A stretch of 34,069 nt of DNA from Chlorokybus atmophyticus (taxonomy: Eukaryota > Streptophyta > Chlorokybophyceae > Chlorokybales > Chlorokybaceae), in the NCBI GenBank assembly GCA_009103225.1, contig RHPI01002503.1, positions 398,099 through 432,167 on the forward strand, read 5' to 3'. Shown here in pieces: positions 24,418 to 34,069 of the stretch (within the stretch, counting starts at the first letter, position 1; every line of letters starts with the position of its first letter). Under the pieces are notes generated by a model. It was not told the DNA's origin and did no database searches. It saw only the letters and a program-made list of their open reading frames with translations. A program made the position numbers and the translations under genes.

Positions 24418-26911
24418 ATGGACAGAGGGCCGAATAAATCGGTCGTCAACCGCGGCACTATCCAGCAGTTGAAGGCGGTAAGAATGCAGTTTTGTGACGC
24501 TGAACGGTACGCCGTTACTGCTCTTCGCAACTGATTCCAAATGGTTATCAATTGTGTTTTGTGGACGTATGGCTGAACACCGTCGTTGCGTTTGCAGTTG
24601 GGGCAGAACCATCCAACTGGACTAACTCCAAACCTTCTCGCGCTGTTTGCTCCTCGGCCTCCGTTAGAATATGCAAAGCCTCTCACAAAGCGAAAGATGC
24701 CGCCATATGCAGGTGCTGCATGCATCAAGGCACCAGTTATCCCTCCCCCTCCCCCCGCCCCCACCCACACCCACCCACACCCACACACCCACACACCCCG
24801 GCGCCTGCTTCATCGAAGGCGAGCACGTTTCCTCACATGCATTGCTTGTTCCAGGCGTGGCGCAGTTTGTCGGCCAGTTTGCGGAACCGTCAGACCCTGA
24901 GTACCAACCTCCTATTATACCCGTGGAGTCCAAGGTAGGAGCCCAGTTTACGCAGCAATAAAGTTTGTGCTGGTGCCCGAGGGTGCAGAAGGTGAAACAT
25001 GTGTGCGCTGACAGCTAACGCGCGAAAACTTTATCTGCAGGTCAAGCGCAAAGCTAGGATTAGGGAAGCAAAGTTGGAGGCTGGAAGAGCAGCTGTCGCG
25101 GAGGCCTTGGAGTCATGTATGTTGTTATGACCGGCAATGCCCTTTGTTCGCATTTGCTGACCATTGAGCGTTTGTTGTTGTTGTTTACCAGACAATCCCA
25201 CTGATGACCCTAGCATCGAGGGCGATCCATACAAGACACTTTTTATCGCACGCATTGTAAGTGAATTACACATTCATTAGACATGTGGCTACATCGCAAC
25301 AGGCAAATGTGTTCGTTTGTTTTATTATGCTCACGGTAATCTCCTTCTCCTATGCTGCAGAGCTACGACACAACTGAGACAAAGCTGACCAGGGAGTTTG
25401 AGGCTTACGGGCCAATCAAACGGGTAGGTCTGCTTCCTCGGTTGGTATTGTGTCTGGCTTGTTGCATTAAGGCTTGGTGCGAAACTATCCAACTGAGGAA
25501 GTTTCACGGTGAGCGTCAAGGTCAGCTCATTATGTTTGTTGACACGACATGCATTGCATCAACTCTCAGAAACGATTGGTTGTGACATGCAGCTTAGCTG
25601 GCTGCAGTAGTAAGTCTTTCAGCATTCAATGTCATCACATAGCTTGCTGAACCTTTTGTTAGCGTTGTATGCCGTGTTGTTTGAGCTTGTCATTTGCTTG
25701 CTGAGTTTGTGTAGAGGGTTATAAGTGCACTTGGTCAATCGGGTAAGTAGCTTCAGCTCTGGAAACTGGCTCACCGCCATCATTGTGGCACACACGATTT
25801 ACGCACGAACCTGACTCAAGTCGCCTTGGCTTGCTGAAGGTTAGCAAAGGCCGTGTCTATGTAGTGCAGCCATAATGGCGGCACTGCGGCACTAGACAAG
25901 GATACGGTTGTGGTGACAGTCTCATTAACCAGCCCCTTACTGTGCAGGTGAGATTGGTTCATGACGTCAAGTCAGATCGTCCTCGAGGCTATGCGTTTAT
26001 TGAGTACCACCATACGCGCGACATGAAGAGTACGTGCTCTGGCACTTCTTTAGTGTCCTTTTTGTAACGCATGTCCAGACTAGACTCACATGCGGGGTGT
26101 CTGCTGCAGCTGCGTACAAGCAGGCAGATGGCAAAAAGATTGATGGCAGACGTGTACTTGTTGATGTGGAAAGGGGGCGCACGGTGCCTGGCTGGAGACC
26201 ACGCCGCCTTGCTGGTGGTCTTGGTACAACCAGAATTGCTCCCGAAGAGGTTGCACCCAAACCAGCATCTGCTCCTCCAAGGTAATGCATTGGTCTCTGC
26301 TGGCGTGGAACTCTGGCACTGAACATGTGGTGTGCGGCAGTGAACGACCTGCGTCAAGGCCAACATCAGAACGCGACATGGAGCAGAATGGCACTGACGA
26401 TAAGGTGAGCAACGAACATGAGGGAGAGAAGGAACGACTTCGCGAGAGGGAGAGAGACAAGGAGCGAGATCGCGAGGTAGAGCGGGAGCGTGACAGAGAT
26501 AGAGAACCAAGGGAGAAGTCTCGGTAAGTGTTTGGCTTGTAGTCAGCAGTGGTGCTGCAGATGGGCATGTTGAACACTAGCTTTGCATTTAGCAATGTTA
26601 CCACTGAACAAGGCATGCTGTATATGACCTGCAGGGACCGTGGGCGCGATCGTGAGCGCGATGGTGACAGGGAACACCGCAGGGATAGAGATAATGATCG
26701 TCCACGCGAGCGTGAGCGTGATAGGGATCGTGACCGCGACCGTGATCGCGATCGCGATGACCGCAGTCGAGGAAGAGATCATGAGCGCTCTCGAGACCGC
26801 GATAGAGACCATGATCGCAGCCGCCGGCACAGGCATGATGATCAGCCAGATGAGGAAGGGCGCCGCGAAAGCCATCGCCACCGTGAACGCGAGCGCGAAA
26901 GAGAACGCTAG
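24418..26911 (+). CDS. SNRNP70: U1 snRNP 70 kDa protein (U1-70K), 10 exons, 390 aa
   Basis: Core U1 snRNP protein that binds stem-loop I of U1 snRNA and helps define 5' splice sites in the nucleus. Exons: 24418-24477, 24598-24712, 24855-24934, 25041-25116, 25192-25256, 25361-25423, 25948-26029, 26110-26281, 26341-26523 and 26635-26911; total 1,173 bases, stop TAG. The N-terminus resembles plants: [39 protein letters not shown], then [16 protein letters not shown]. The RRM has RNP2 KTLFIARI at about 125-132 and RNP1 RGYAFIEY at 166-173. After it come [17 protein letters not shown] and the [12 protein letters not shown] motif. From about residue 255 to the end the protein is Arg/Asp/Glu-rich (RDRDRD, RERERER) with scattered RS, the tail that meets SR proteins in plants and animals. 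Intron 6, inside the RRM, is much longer than the rest (524 bases). Start chosen as the ATG giving the short first exon joined in phase to LGQNHPTG. Confidence 0.97.
24738..24800 (+). repeat. C-rich (CCCACA)n tract in U1-70K intron 2
   Basis: Runs of C pass into CCCACACC repeats within the 142-base intron 2 (24713-24854). The tract occupies nearly half of the intron, between the donor and the TTGTTCCAG acceptor. Confidence 0.85.
25424..25947 (+). other. Long U1-70K intron 6 within the RRM, candidate retained intron
   Basis: GT-AG intron of 524 bases, against 59-142 for the other U1-70K introns. It follows the YGPIKR codons. If retained, translation continues for 53 codons and stops at 25583-25585, giving a protein that lacks RNP1 and the whole Arg-rich tail. 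In Arabidopsis U1-70K, as I recall, an unusually long intron in the RRM region is retained in many transcripts; the position here appears equivalent. Confidence 0.75.
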
Positions 26912-27655
26912 TGTAGTTGTGTTGCTTACAGGTTTTGGCCCAAGTGTTTCAGGTAAGGTCCAGTGTATTGACTTGCGGTAAGAAGGCAGGTTTGTTGTGC
27001 TGCACTGTTTGGTCATATCCCTCCCCCCCTCCCCCCCCCGCCCAAATCTTTGGTGCCCATATCTAGCGTGATGCTGCATGTGCGCCTTTGCTTGCATGCT
27101 CAGGCGCCAGCAACCAGGGGTCCTGTACACAGGTGGTTCACCATCCTGCATCAACATGCTGATTCAGGTCCGTTGTGACACAGTCAGCTGGCTGTCACAA
27201 GACATTGCTTGGAGGGTCATGGGAATGTCATGTTCTACTAGTGAGTAGACATCAGTGAAGACGGTTGTAACACCTGCAAACTGGCATCACTGCATGCGTT
27301 GGTCACCTGGCTAGCATTGATTTGCAAACATGGTTATCATCCATGTCAGTGAAGACAATGCTGGTGCAGTAACTGGGAAAGAAGAAGATGACATTGCTCA
27401 TTTACTGTGCCACTCATGCACAGTCATGCCAACGAAAATGCACACCGCAGGATTGTTAATCCAGGCAGCAGCCGGTTGGGTGAAGCACGTCCAGAGCCGC
27501 GAGCACACTCATGCATGCCACAATTCTTGCATTCTATTCATAATACACTCTGGGAAATGGGTGTGGTTCTATCTAGGGTAATGTAGCAACCAACCAAGCA
27601 CACAAACCGAGGGCAAGATGAGGCGGTAAGAGTTTACTACCACACACAGAACGGG
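26912..27655. other. U1-70K 3' UTR and intergenic sequence, no gene seen
   Basis: No open frame with family resemblance was found. A C-rich run lies at about 27021-27041. The first few hundred bases are probably U1-70K 3' UTR, but I cannot place the polyadenylation site. Confidence 0.5.
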
Positions 27656-27676
27656 GGCACCATGTGTACAATATAG

Positions 27677-28067
27677 GATGCAGAGATTGTGGCATGTATA
27701 ACAATGTGAGGCATGCATTGCACACCACACACAACAGCACACAACACTTACATTCACCACCGGGTGCTCTTCCTACTTACTACCTACCTAACTTCACTAC
27801 TAGCCCAAACCCCGTTAGACAAGCATGCATGCACGCGCGGATGCACGCGGCACGCGCGGATGCATGCACGCGCGGATGCACGCGCGGTTAGACAAGCATG
27901 CATGCGCGCGCGGATGCAGAGATTGTGGCATGTATCACAATGTGAGGCATGCACACCACACACAACAGCACACAACACTTACATTCACCACCGGGTGCTC
28001 TTCCTACATACTACCTACCTAACTTCACTACTAGCCCAAACCGTTAGACAAGCATGCATGCACGCGC
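27677..28067 (+). repeat. Tandem duplication inside the left arm
   Basis: Unit A (27677-27840) and unit B (27913-28067) are nearly identical. Both run from GATGCAGAGATTGTGGCATG through ACCACCGGGTGCTCTTCCTA and CTTCACTACTAGCCCAAACC to GTTAGACAAGCATGCATG. They differ by a few substitutions and short indels, so this duplication is much younger than the inverted repeat. Confidence 0.9.
27828..27915 (+). repeat. GC-rich minisatellite (GCACGCGCGGAT-like units)
   Basis: Between units A and B lie several imperfect copies of a 12-16 base unit, GCACGCGCGGATGCA, with an embedded GTTAGACAAGCATGCATG. Alternating CG/CA steps make the tract purine-pyrimidine alternating. Confidence 0.8.
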
Positions 28068-28840
28068 ATCACCTGCACCACGGCCATTGGTTAGCGGCTC
28101 CATCATCCAGCAGGCAGCAGCAGCAGCGTCAGCTGACTCAACGGACTCCCCCTCCTCCACCCACATCACCGCCGCCACCCACGACAGCGTCGTCCCTGCT
28201 CAACGCGACTGCGTCGTTAGGGTTTGCGCCCATCGGCGCGCAGCATGCATATGCACAGCACGCCGCACTCCCTGTCGCAGTGCCGTTGCTGTGTGCGTGT
28301 AGAGTATTGTGCCTAGTGGTAGTGCCCGCCCTGTTGGCCATGCATGGTAGTGCCCAAGACAAGAACAGCCGATGGAGACTACATGGGGAGCAGAGGCGTC
28401 TGCTCGTGTGAAGTGAAAAGCAGGCACAGCAACGACGTGCCAGTACGGAATTGGCGACTGGTCGCGCCGATGCATGCTGCGCACCAATGCGCGTAACCCT
28501 AACTATGGTTGCGAGCGGCAGCGTAGACGACAAGGGAAGAGGCGAGGGTGTGGGCGAGAGAGATGGGGAGGGACGGGGAGTCCACGTCCTGCTGTTGCTG
28601 CTGGTGGCTGCTGTTGCAACAAGGCCGCTATCGAAAGCGCTTGTGCAGGTGACTGCAATCGCCATGCATGCATGTCGAACAAGGGGGCAGTAGAGGTAGG
28701 GTGAGAAGTAGTCAGTAGGTAGCATGTACGCGCCGTTTGCCCCGGTGGTCGATCTGGTGAGTGTTTGTGGTGTTAGTAGCATTGCATGTGCAGATAGGTT
28801 TGCATGTACAAATTCCATCTTTTGTACACACAGAGCCTCA

Positions 28841-29487
28841 CAGTGCATGCCCAGGACACACGCGCTCAGCTTGCATGTGACTCACATAGTGCTGTCATAC
28901 TTTCGCATGGTCACAAGCTGTGCAACTAACACAGTAGCAGCAAGCAGCGCAACACTCAAGTAAGCAGGCACGAAGACATCATACACCAACATTAACCCAA
29001 GCCTACCCGAAGACATGGCTTTAGACGAAAACATGACCCTCCACTTGAGGCCGCATGCAGGGGCAGGCAGCAGAGAATATTAACAACATGCGGGGCGCGA
29101 AAGAGGTTAGGCTGTGTCTGCCTTCAGCAGGGACGGGAGCATGCACGACGACATGACGATATGTCCCTTCGTGCGTAAGCGTGTGTAACATAACACACAA
29201 GAGTTGTGGTAAAGCAAGCTTTAAGAGTGGTTACGATGTAAATGCCACCATAAATAATCATCAAGGCAACAACAAGCAAGCAACATGCAAATGCAGGCTG
29301 TTTCTGCGACTTGTGAACAAAGTGTGCAAGGTAGGTGGTTGACTATTATACATAATACATCCAAAACAATGTCGATACATTTGGTGTAGCGAGAAAGGAC
29401 GCGCGGTGTAGACGCATGCGATAAATGAGGACGCCATGCTGGCAGCGGGCGCGTAGGTGGCTTTTTGTGCTGTGTGTAGTACTACTA
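28841..29487. other. Non-coding stretch, no gene seen
   Basis: I see no conserved open frame, RNA gene or clear repeat in this interval. Confidence 0.5.
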
Positions 29488-29526
29488 CACACGTAAAAAA
29501 CAACTAGTAGTTGTTGTTTACGTGTG
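29488..29526. repeat. Near-perfect 39-base palindrome
   Basis: CACACGTAAA... pairs with ...TTTACGTGTG around a CTAG-like centre, with a single mismatch in the arms. Another small palindrome, GTAGTACTAC, lies immediately upstream. Confidence 0.9.
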
Positions 29527-29738
29527 GGATAAGCATGGCGTCGCAAACTTTACACGGTGACTGACAAGGGACTGAGGGACTGACGGGTGCCTGACCCTAC
29601 CTGACGTAACGGATTGGTACATAACGGGACTTTGTAGGACGGCCGTTACTATCAAGCAACATATACCGACGGCAAGCGGTCGACCAATAAGTACAATCGA
29701 CGGCGGCCTGCCTGTGACGGCAACACCGCACTTTAAGG

Positions 29739-29960
29739 TGACGGCCGATTGTTGATCGTCCCATTTGCGCGATGGCGACCTATCTGTATAGCAGATAAGT
29801 CACGTTTTGGTCACATACAGTGACGGCCGACCGTCGGTCGTACCCTGACCGTCGAAAAGTATGCGCGACGGCCTGCCTACTTTGGCAAGCCAGTTACCGT
29901 TAGTCCTTATCATGTGACCTTACCGTTTATTAAATGACGGCCGATCGCCGGTCGTGCACT
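29739..29960 (+). repeat. Three copies of a TGACGGCCGA-headed unit
   Basis: TGACGGCCGA begins at 29739, 29821 and 29935, each followed by a TCGTC/GGTCGT block and, some bases later, a GCGCGACGG or GCGCGGCGG-like block with CCTAT or CCTAC. Unit spacing is 82 and 114 bases. A degenerate related stretch precedes them near 29635-29720. These are diverged tandem repeats. Confidence 0.7.
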
Positions 29961-30056
29961 TAGCGCGGCGGCAACCTATTTATTGTGTGTCAAGTATGAT
30001 GAGGAAATGACCGCCGCCTTGGTACCGGCCGGCAAGTCGGGACGCTGGTACAAACA

Positions 30057-30124
30057 GTGCCATTGTCGCAATGGCACTATGGTACCATTAGTATGGTACG
30101 ATAATGCCATTGCGACAATGGTAC
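30057..30124. repeat. 30-base-arm hairpin, 3 mismatches
   Basis: Arms at 30057-30086 and 30095-30124 are inverted copies with three mismatches, separated by an 8-base loop. Each arm itself contains a smaller inverted pair (CCATTGTCGCAATGG in the left arm), so the DNA can fold as one long stem or a cruciform of shorter stems. Confidence 0.9.
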
Positions 30125-30178
30125 TTTCATACCATAATAATAATACAATAATGCCGTTGCGAGTCACGTTTCGACAAC

Positions 30179-30217
30179 GCGTTTAAACAACTTGGGCTGC
30201 CCAAGTTGTTCAAACGC
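30179..30217. repeat. 19-base-arm hairpin with a one-base loop
   Basis: GTTTAAACAACTTGGGC at 30181-30197 is inverted at 30199-30215 with one mismatch, around a single T. Two further base pairs extend the stem on the outside. Confidence 0.9.
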
Positions 30218-30666
30218 TCAACGGCTTCAAGTTGAACAGAGCGTTGTGGGCGGCGGCGGTGATGGCGGCGGCGGCGGCAACGGCTAACAGTAGGTGAGCT
30301 TGGTTGCTGTCTGATGTTGTATTACGCGCAACACCGCATGCTATCTAACCACCCTCCTTGCCTTAGGGCGGCTAGGCCTGGCCAGGCTAGGCCAGACCAG
30401 GCCAGGCGGCGGCAGCGGCCGCGCAGAAAGAACGGCGGCGGCGGAGCTGGAGCGGGCGGCGTGCAGGAGCCGCAGCTTAGTACAAGGGTAGTACTAGCAG
30501 TAGTGGTAGTGGTAGCAATAGTAGTAGTCTAGTTGTACTAGCAGTAATAGTAGTAGCTCAGTATATTACATTGTAATTATATTAATATTCTTCTATCACG
30601 CATTCTCGCACAGCTGATGACGACAATCACGTGTGACACCTAATCATGACTGAGCGGTACCAGCAG

Positions 30667-30714
30667 GTACCTTTGAAGGTACACATCATTAATGGTAGGT
30701 ACCTTAAGGTACCT
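30667..30714. repeat. Cluster of GGTACC palindromes
   Basis: GTACCTT and AAGGTAC pair around TG at 30667-30682. AGGTACCTTAAGGTACCT at 30697-30714 is a perfect 18-base palindrome. GGTAC words also occur at about 30655 and 30761. Confidence 0.9.
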
Positions 30715-31026
30715 GACAATTTCGCTCAGTTAGCGTACAGTCGCCGGAACCGAACTGATAGGTACCGGTCAGTTACCTGTTAGTTAGGTCAAGTCCCCTT
30801 TGCTTAGCTGTTGAGTACATGACAGGTATTTGTTTGGGTCAGTCCCTTTATGCAGATGGCCGCCAACTAACGGCCGTTATGCTCAGGTTTCTGTATCGAG
30901 ATCGTCGGTGGATTAAAGGTCGACGGTCTAAATGAGTATCCTCAGGTGCACGGCTGTTGCCAATATTCAGTCGGTCGGCAGGGGAAACATTTTGCAACGG
31001 GAGTGTCATACATAGTAAATGCTTAC

Positions 31027-31032
<6 letters not shown>

Positions 31033-31106
<74 letters not shown>
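31033..31106 (+). repeat. (GA)n microsatellite
   Basis: About 37 uninterrupted GA units, followed by an N at 31110. The apparent Arg-Glu and Ser-Leu reading frames across it are artefacts of the repeat. Confidence 0.95.
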
Positions 31107-31108
<2 letters not shown>

Positions 31109-31224
31109 CNAAGCTTACGGATTGCGGATGCGTGTGTGCGGCGCCTAGCCTTATTGCTCACGAGGCCAACCCCCATCGCATGTTTGTGGGGTATGAGGTG
31201 TGCGGGAGAAAATAGCACATTACC

Positions 31225-31545
31225 GTGCACTTGGTAAGTGTACTATCACCGCTTGTCGGCTTAGGCCGCAGGGGGCTACGCCTGAGGCCGAGCAGGGCAA
31301 GCGGTTGGTTTTTACGAGAACATCCGCCGGCGGACGAGTTCTTCCCGTTGGCGGCAAAGACGCACGGCACGCTGGGCGATGCCTTCATTATCGGCCATGC
31401 CGTGTACCCATGTGGCCTGCCCCTGGCCCACCTATGCGGGTACGTGGCCTTGTTCAGGCAGCGCATGGCCTGCACGCCTCAGCGAGCGCAAGGCATGGCA
31501 CTGCTCGAGAGGGGAGCGGCGGCAGTGGCGGCTGCGCCCGGCTGA
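31225..31545 (+). pseudogene. Possible decayed transposable-element ORF fragment
   Basis: This frame ends at a TGA at 31543-31545 and has protein-like composition over its second half: REHPPADEFFPLAAKTHGTLGDAFI, in which the FPLAAKTHGTLG part, and later GYVALFRQRMACTPQRAQGM, recall the region downstream of reverse transcriptase in some plant and algal retroelement ORFs, which carry a P-L-A-x-E-T-x-G block followed by an R-Q-R-I block. I see no reverse-transcriptase or nuclease motif, no upstream coding continuation and no terminal structure. The family assignment is a guess from pattern memory, and a chance GC-rich frame remains possible. Confidence 0.25.
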
Positions 31546-31714
31546 AGTCTGATGCAAGCAGCGCGCCTGACGGAGGAGGCGGACGTAGTGCTTGTGGGTG
31601 GGGCATAAATGGTTTGCCTAGTGTAGCGCTGTTGCACTCATGTTGTGCTGGGCTAGTTAAGCATGGACGCCATGTATGTGATGCTCATGTTGCTGATATT
31701 ATGATTGATTTGAC

Positions 31715-31716
<2 letters not shown>

Positions 31717-31757
<41 letters not shown>
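31717..31757 (+). repeat. (TA)n microsatellite
   Basis: About 20 uninterrupted TA units in non-coding sequence. Confidence 0.95.
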
Positions 31758-31761
<4 letters not shown>

Positions 31762-32819
31762 TGTTGTGTGGCACTGTATTCAAACAAAACATAAGCGCTA
31801 CCAAGCACCGCTTATGTTCTATTAGTATACAGAGCCCCACAACACAAAGAACCACTCTGCGTTATCTGAAAGAGTTTCAAGTCAGTAGCAAAACGAAAGA
31901 TATCCCCTATTGCTTTCAACACAAGCATTTGATCGCGCATGGCCGCCATGGCATGTGCTCTGTAATTGTCAAAACCTCATTATTATCGGTTGCGTAGGAC
32001 ACTTTACCGGCGTCAATACGTGACTATAGATGGTCATAAAGCGCTTGCAATTTGCGATGACTACTTTTGGCTTTGATACCATCCGCAATTGCAAGCAAAA
32101 ATGGCGCTAGTACTTTTCTCAAGAAAAGTTTATTGCGCACCCATGTCTCAGCTTTTGTTTTTAGCAAACTGTTTTTAGCAATCGGCATCCGTTAACCATT
32201 TGGTCTCAAGCATTAAATTAAGGGTATTGGACATCGAAGTCGTCCTGGGACAAGTAAGCGCAATACATTTCAACACGCCCAAATGAACCCGAAGAAGGAG
32301 GCGTCACATTGTGCCTCAAGACCTCTTTGAAACTATCTGCAAACATGTGTAGCATGATAACAAAGGCAACGAAGTAACTTGATGACCCCCNCCCCCCACA
32401 CACACACTTTTGCATGCGATGGGCGAGGCGGAACTTTGTTGCTGCCAACGACACCCTATTGTTGCTTTGCCCGTAAAGGCGTGCGCCATAACAATCTCTA
32501 CAATTAAACCAATATAAAAAATCGATGACCAAGTCAACGCAATCAGCTACGCCACTGACCCTACCCACGACAGGAGTCGTCTCATGTTGACTTCTCTCCA
32601 CCGCCGCCGTTGCCGCCATTCTACCCTGCCTTTAAGCTCACTGCGATGCACGACATGTAAGCTCAATTGCTCACAGCTCGTGAGTCCTATCCACCGATGA
32701 AACCATATGCAAATGATGCTTACCGGCTTACCGGCACCAGCTGTATGTGCTTTTTAACATCTGCTTGGCATGTTGATGAAACCCATCACAGGATGACACA
32801 TTGACGATCGCATGCATAT

Positions 32820-32869
<50 letters not shown>
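32820..32869 (+). repeat. (CT)n microsatellite
   Basis: About 25 CT units, ending at an N at 32870. Confidence 0.95.
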
Positions 32870-34069
32870 NGAAGTAGTCTTCATCGATGCATTTTGCACA
32901 ACACTTAACAATGTTACATTAACATTCATAATGATTTAAATAATGTACATAAAGTCGTTCAGTTGTAGGTTGACATCTTGCATTTATGGTTGATTTCTAT
33001 TGTGATTCCTATAATGTTTGAAATGACAAATGACAATGTGTCATGTCTTTGCCAAGAAAATGTTCTTTGCTGTAATTGTAATCAGCATGCAGCAATCTAG
33101 CCTCATTGGCTTCAAACAATATGTGCTGCTGTTCATGACACCTATTATGGTTGGGTGCAGGCGCATTGAGGCAAAGCAAGTGCAACGACTTATAAAACTT
33201 TCATATACTTGAAAAGCAACATGGGCTCAACTCATATCGCTACAAAGTTTTAAAAGAGCGAGAGCATGCCGCGACGCTGAAAAGGCCATATTTGTTTTGA
33301 AATCAATATTGCAAGGCTTGTTCAAAAATCCATTCTTAATTACAACACAAGAGTTAAGTATGCCACTTTAGTTCATGCCCAACACTTGCTGGTAACGCCC
33401 TTATGCACTCCGCCTTGCTACCCGTCAATTAAAACACATATGTTCAAACTGTTTTCCTTGTCATTGCCAAATTAACCTCGTTTATGCCTTTATGCATTCT
33501 TTTAAACCTTGATATATGCTTCACACCCCACAAAGTTTACACATGCTCTTGTGTGTTATGCTTGATTTATGATTTCTTATTTAGCCATACCCACAAAGAT
33601 AATTGTTCTGTAACGCTTAACAATCTTTAAGTGATACGCTTTGTATTGTAGGCGTCATAATTATGGAGTATGAGCAAGGGTATCATATTTGTGACACATG
33701 CATCATCGCAAGCATATCACCAAGCCGTAGTACCGAAGGCAGCATTAAATTTCATACAATTATAACGCAGCAGCTCCGCCCGTCACGGTCAAGCATATTA
33801 TATCTTTAGCAGAACAATGGGTTAATTGTGGAGTCATTGATATACAAGAGTGCAATTGCCAATCACATCCTCCGCAGTGTTTGTCAACACGCGAATTACC
33901 TTGCAAGTCCACCTACCTCCATGCCCTCAAGCAATAGCATCCCTCTCTTTTACCTTATGCAATTGCTGTATAGTATACATCACCCACTTGAACTTGCATA
34001 CCGTATTTGTGCCAATGCACCCCACCTTGTTACAAAACCCCCCCCTTTTATTTCGGGGGGGGGGGGGGG

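Larger units (their letters stand above)
27656..28840. mobile_element. Foldback (long inverted-repeat) element, non-coding
   Basis: The left arm (about 27913-28262, extending to about 27660 if the duplicated unit is included) is similar to the reverse complement of the right arm (about 28455-28835). Matching blocks from outside inward are a TGTGTACAA block, CACCACCGGG-like, CTACCTAC, GACAnGCATGCATG, TCACCTGCAC, CAGCAGnCAnCAGCAGCA, GGACTCCCC, GTTAGGGTT and GCGCAGCATGCAT. The arms have diverged, by eye to about 65-70% identity. A central loop of roughly 190 bases holds no clear protein. This structure suggests a non-autonomous foldback or MITE-like transposon, since decayed. I could not find convincing target-site duplications. 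Confidence 0.65.
31546..34069. other. Non-coding AT-rich flank, no gene seen
   Basis: No conserved open frame was found. The stretch holds a (TA)n tract (31717-31757), a (CT)n tract (32820-32869), an N inside a C-run (32391), and terminal C and G homopolymers (about 34038-34069). Confidence 0.55.

Noticed and set aside
26086-26616. Minus-strand frame rich in Ser, Arg and Leu, like an SR protein
   Set aside because: It is the reverse complement of the Arg/Asp/Glu codons of U1-70K exon 9; the plus strand is the conserved one.
26640-27157. Plus and minus frames rich in Ala, Ile and Val over the U1-70K tail
   Set aside because: Alternate-frame readings of the repeated CGNGAN codons in exon 10.
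27677-28067. Possible CRISPR array
   Set aside because: Only two long units with no regular short repeats or unique spacers, in a eukaryotic nuclear sequence.
27713-28411. 232-residue open frame across the foldback arm
   Set aside because: It runs through a tandem repeat and minisatellite, with duplicated low-complexity peptide and no conserved domain; best explained by repeat structure.
30946-31230. Poly-Arg-Glu and poly-Ser-Leu frames
   Set aside because: Produced only by the (GA)n microsatellite.

Overview
This is a eukaryotic nuclear window, most likely from a green alga or another green-lineage organism. The protein-coding exons are split by many short GT-AG introns, mostly 75-160 bases with TTGCAG or GTGCAG acceptors. 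U1-70K and BTAF1 look more plant-like than animal-like. Plant-type telo-boxes (AAACCCTAAA) lie upstream of genes. I cannot name the species.

Layout: 1-2363 is non-coding, with a diverged tandem duplication, G-runs and a fragment of a dispersed repeat. Bases 2364-26911 hold four complete conserved genes in two divergent pairs. Pair one is ribosomal protein uL14/RPL23 (minus, 5 exons) and NOT1, the CCR4-NOT scaffold (plus, 34 exons, about 2,422 aa), separated by a 733-base intergenic promoter region. Pair two is BTAF1/Mot1, the TBP-removing Snf2 ATPase (minus, 22 exons, about 1,955 aa), and U1-70K of the U1 snRNP (plus, 10 exons, about 390 aa), separated by 464 bases. NOT1 and BTAF1 converge, with 806 bases between their stop codons. 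I rebuilt all four models by hand from splice sites, reading phase and remembered family conservation. Every model closes in frame with the expected length.

Bases 26912-34069 hold no confident gene. They contain an approximately 1.2 kb foldback (inverted-repeat) element with an internal tandem duplication at 27.66-28.84 kb, a palindrome-rich repeat zone at 29.48-30.72 kb, a possible decayed transposon ORF at 31.2-31.5 kb, and several microsatellites.

Together the genes cover the gene-expression pathway: core-promoter TBP turnover (BTAF1), 5' splice-site recognition (U1-70K), mRNA deadenylation (NOT1) and translation (uL14). The most unusual material is the repeat region. The most testable biological points are a long U1-70K intron inside the RRM whose retention would truncate the protein, the shared telo-box in both divergent promoters, and the NOT1-BTAF1 neighbourhood. 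I saw no sign of a wholly new multi-gene system.
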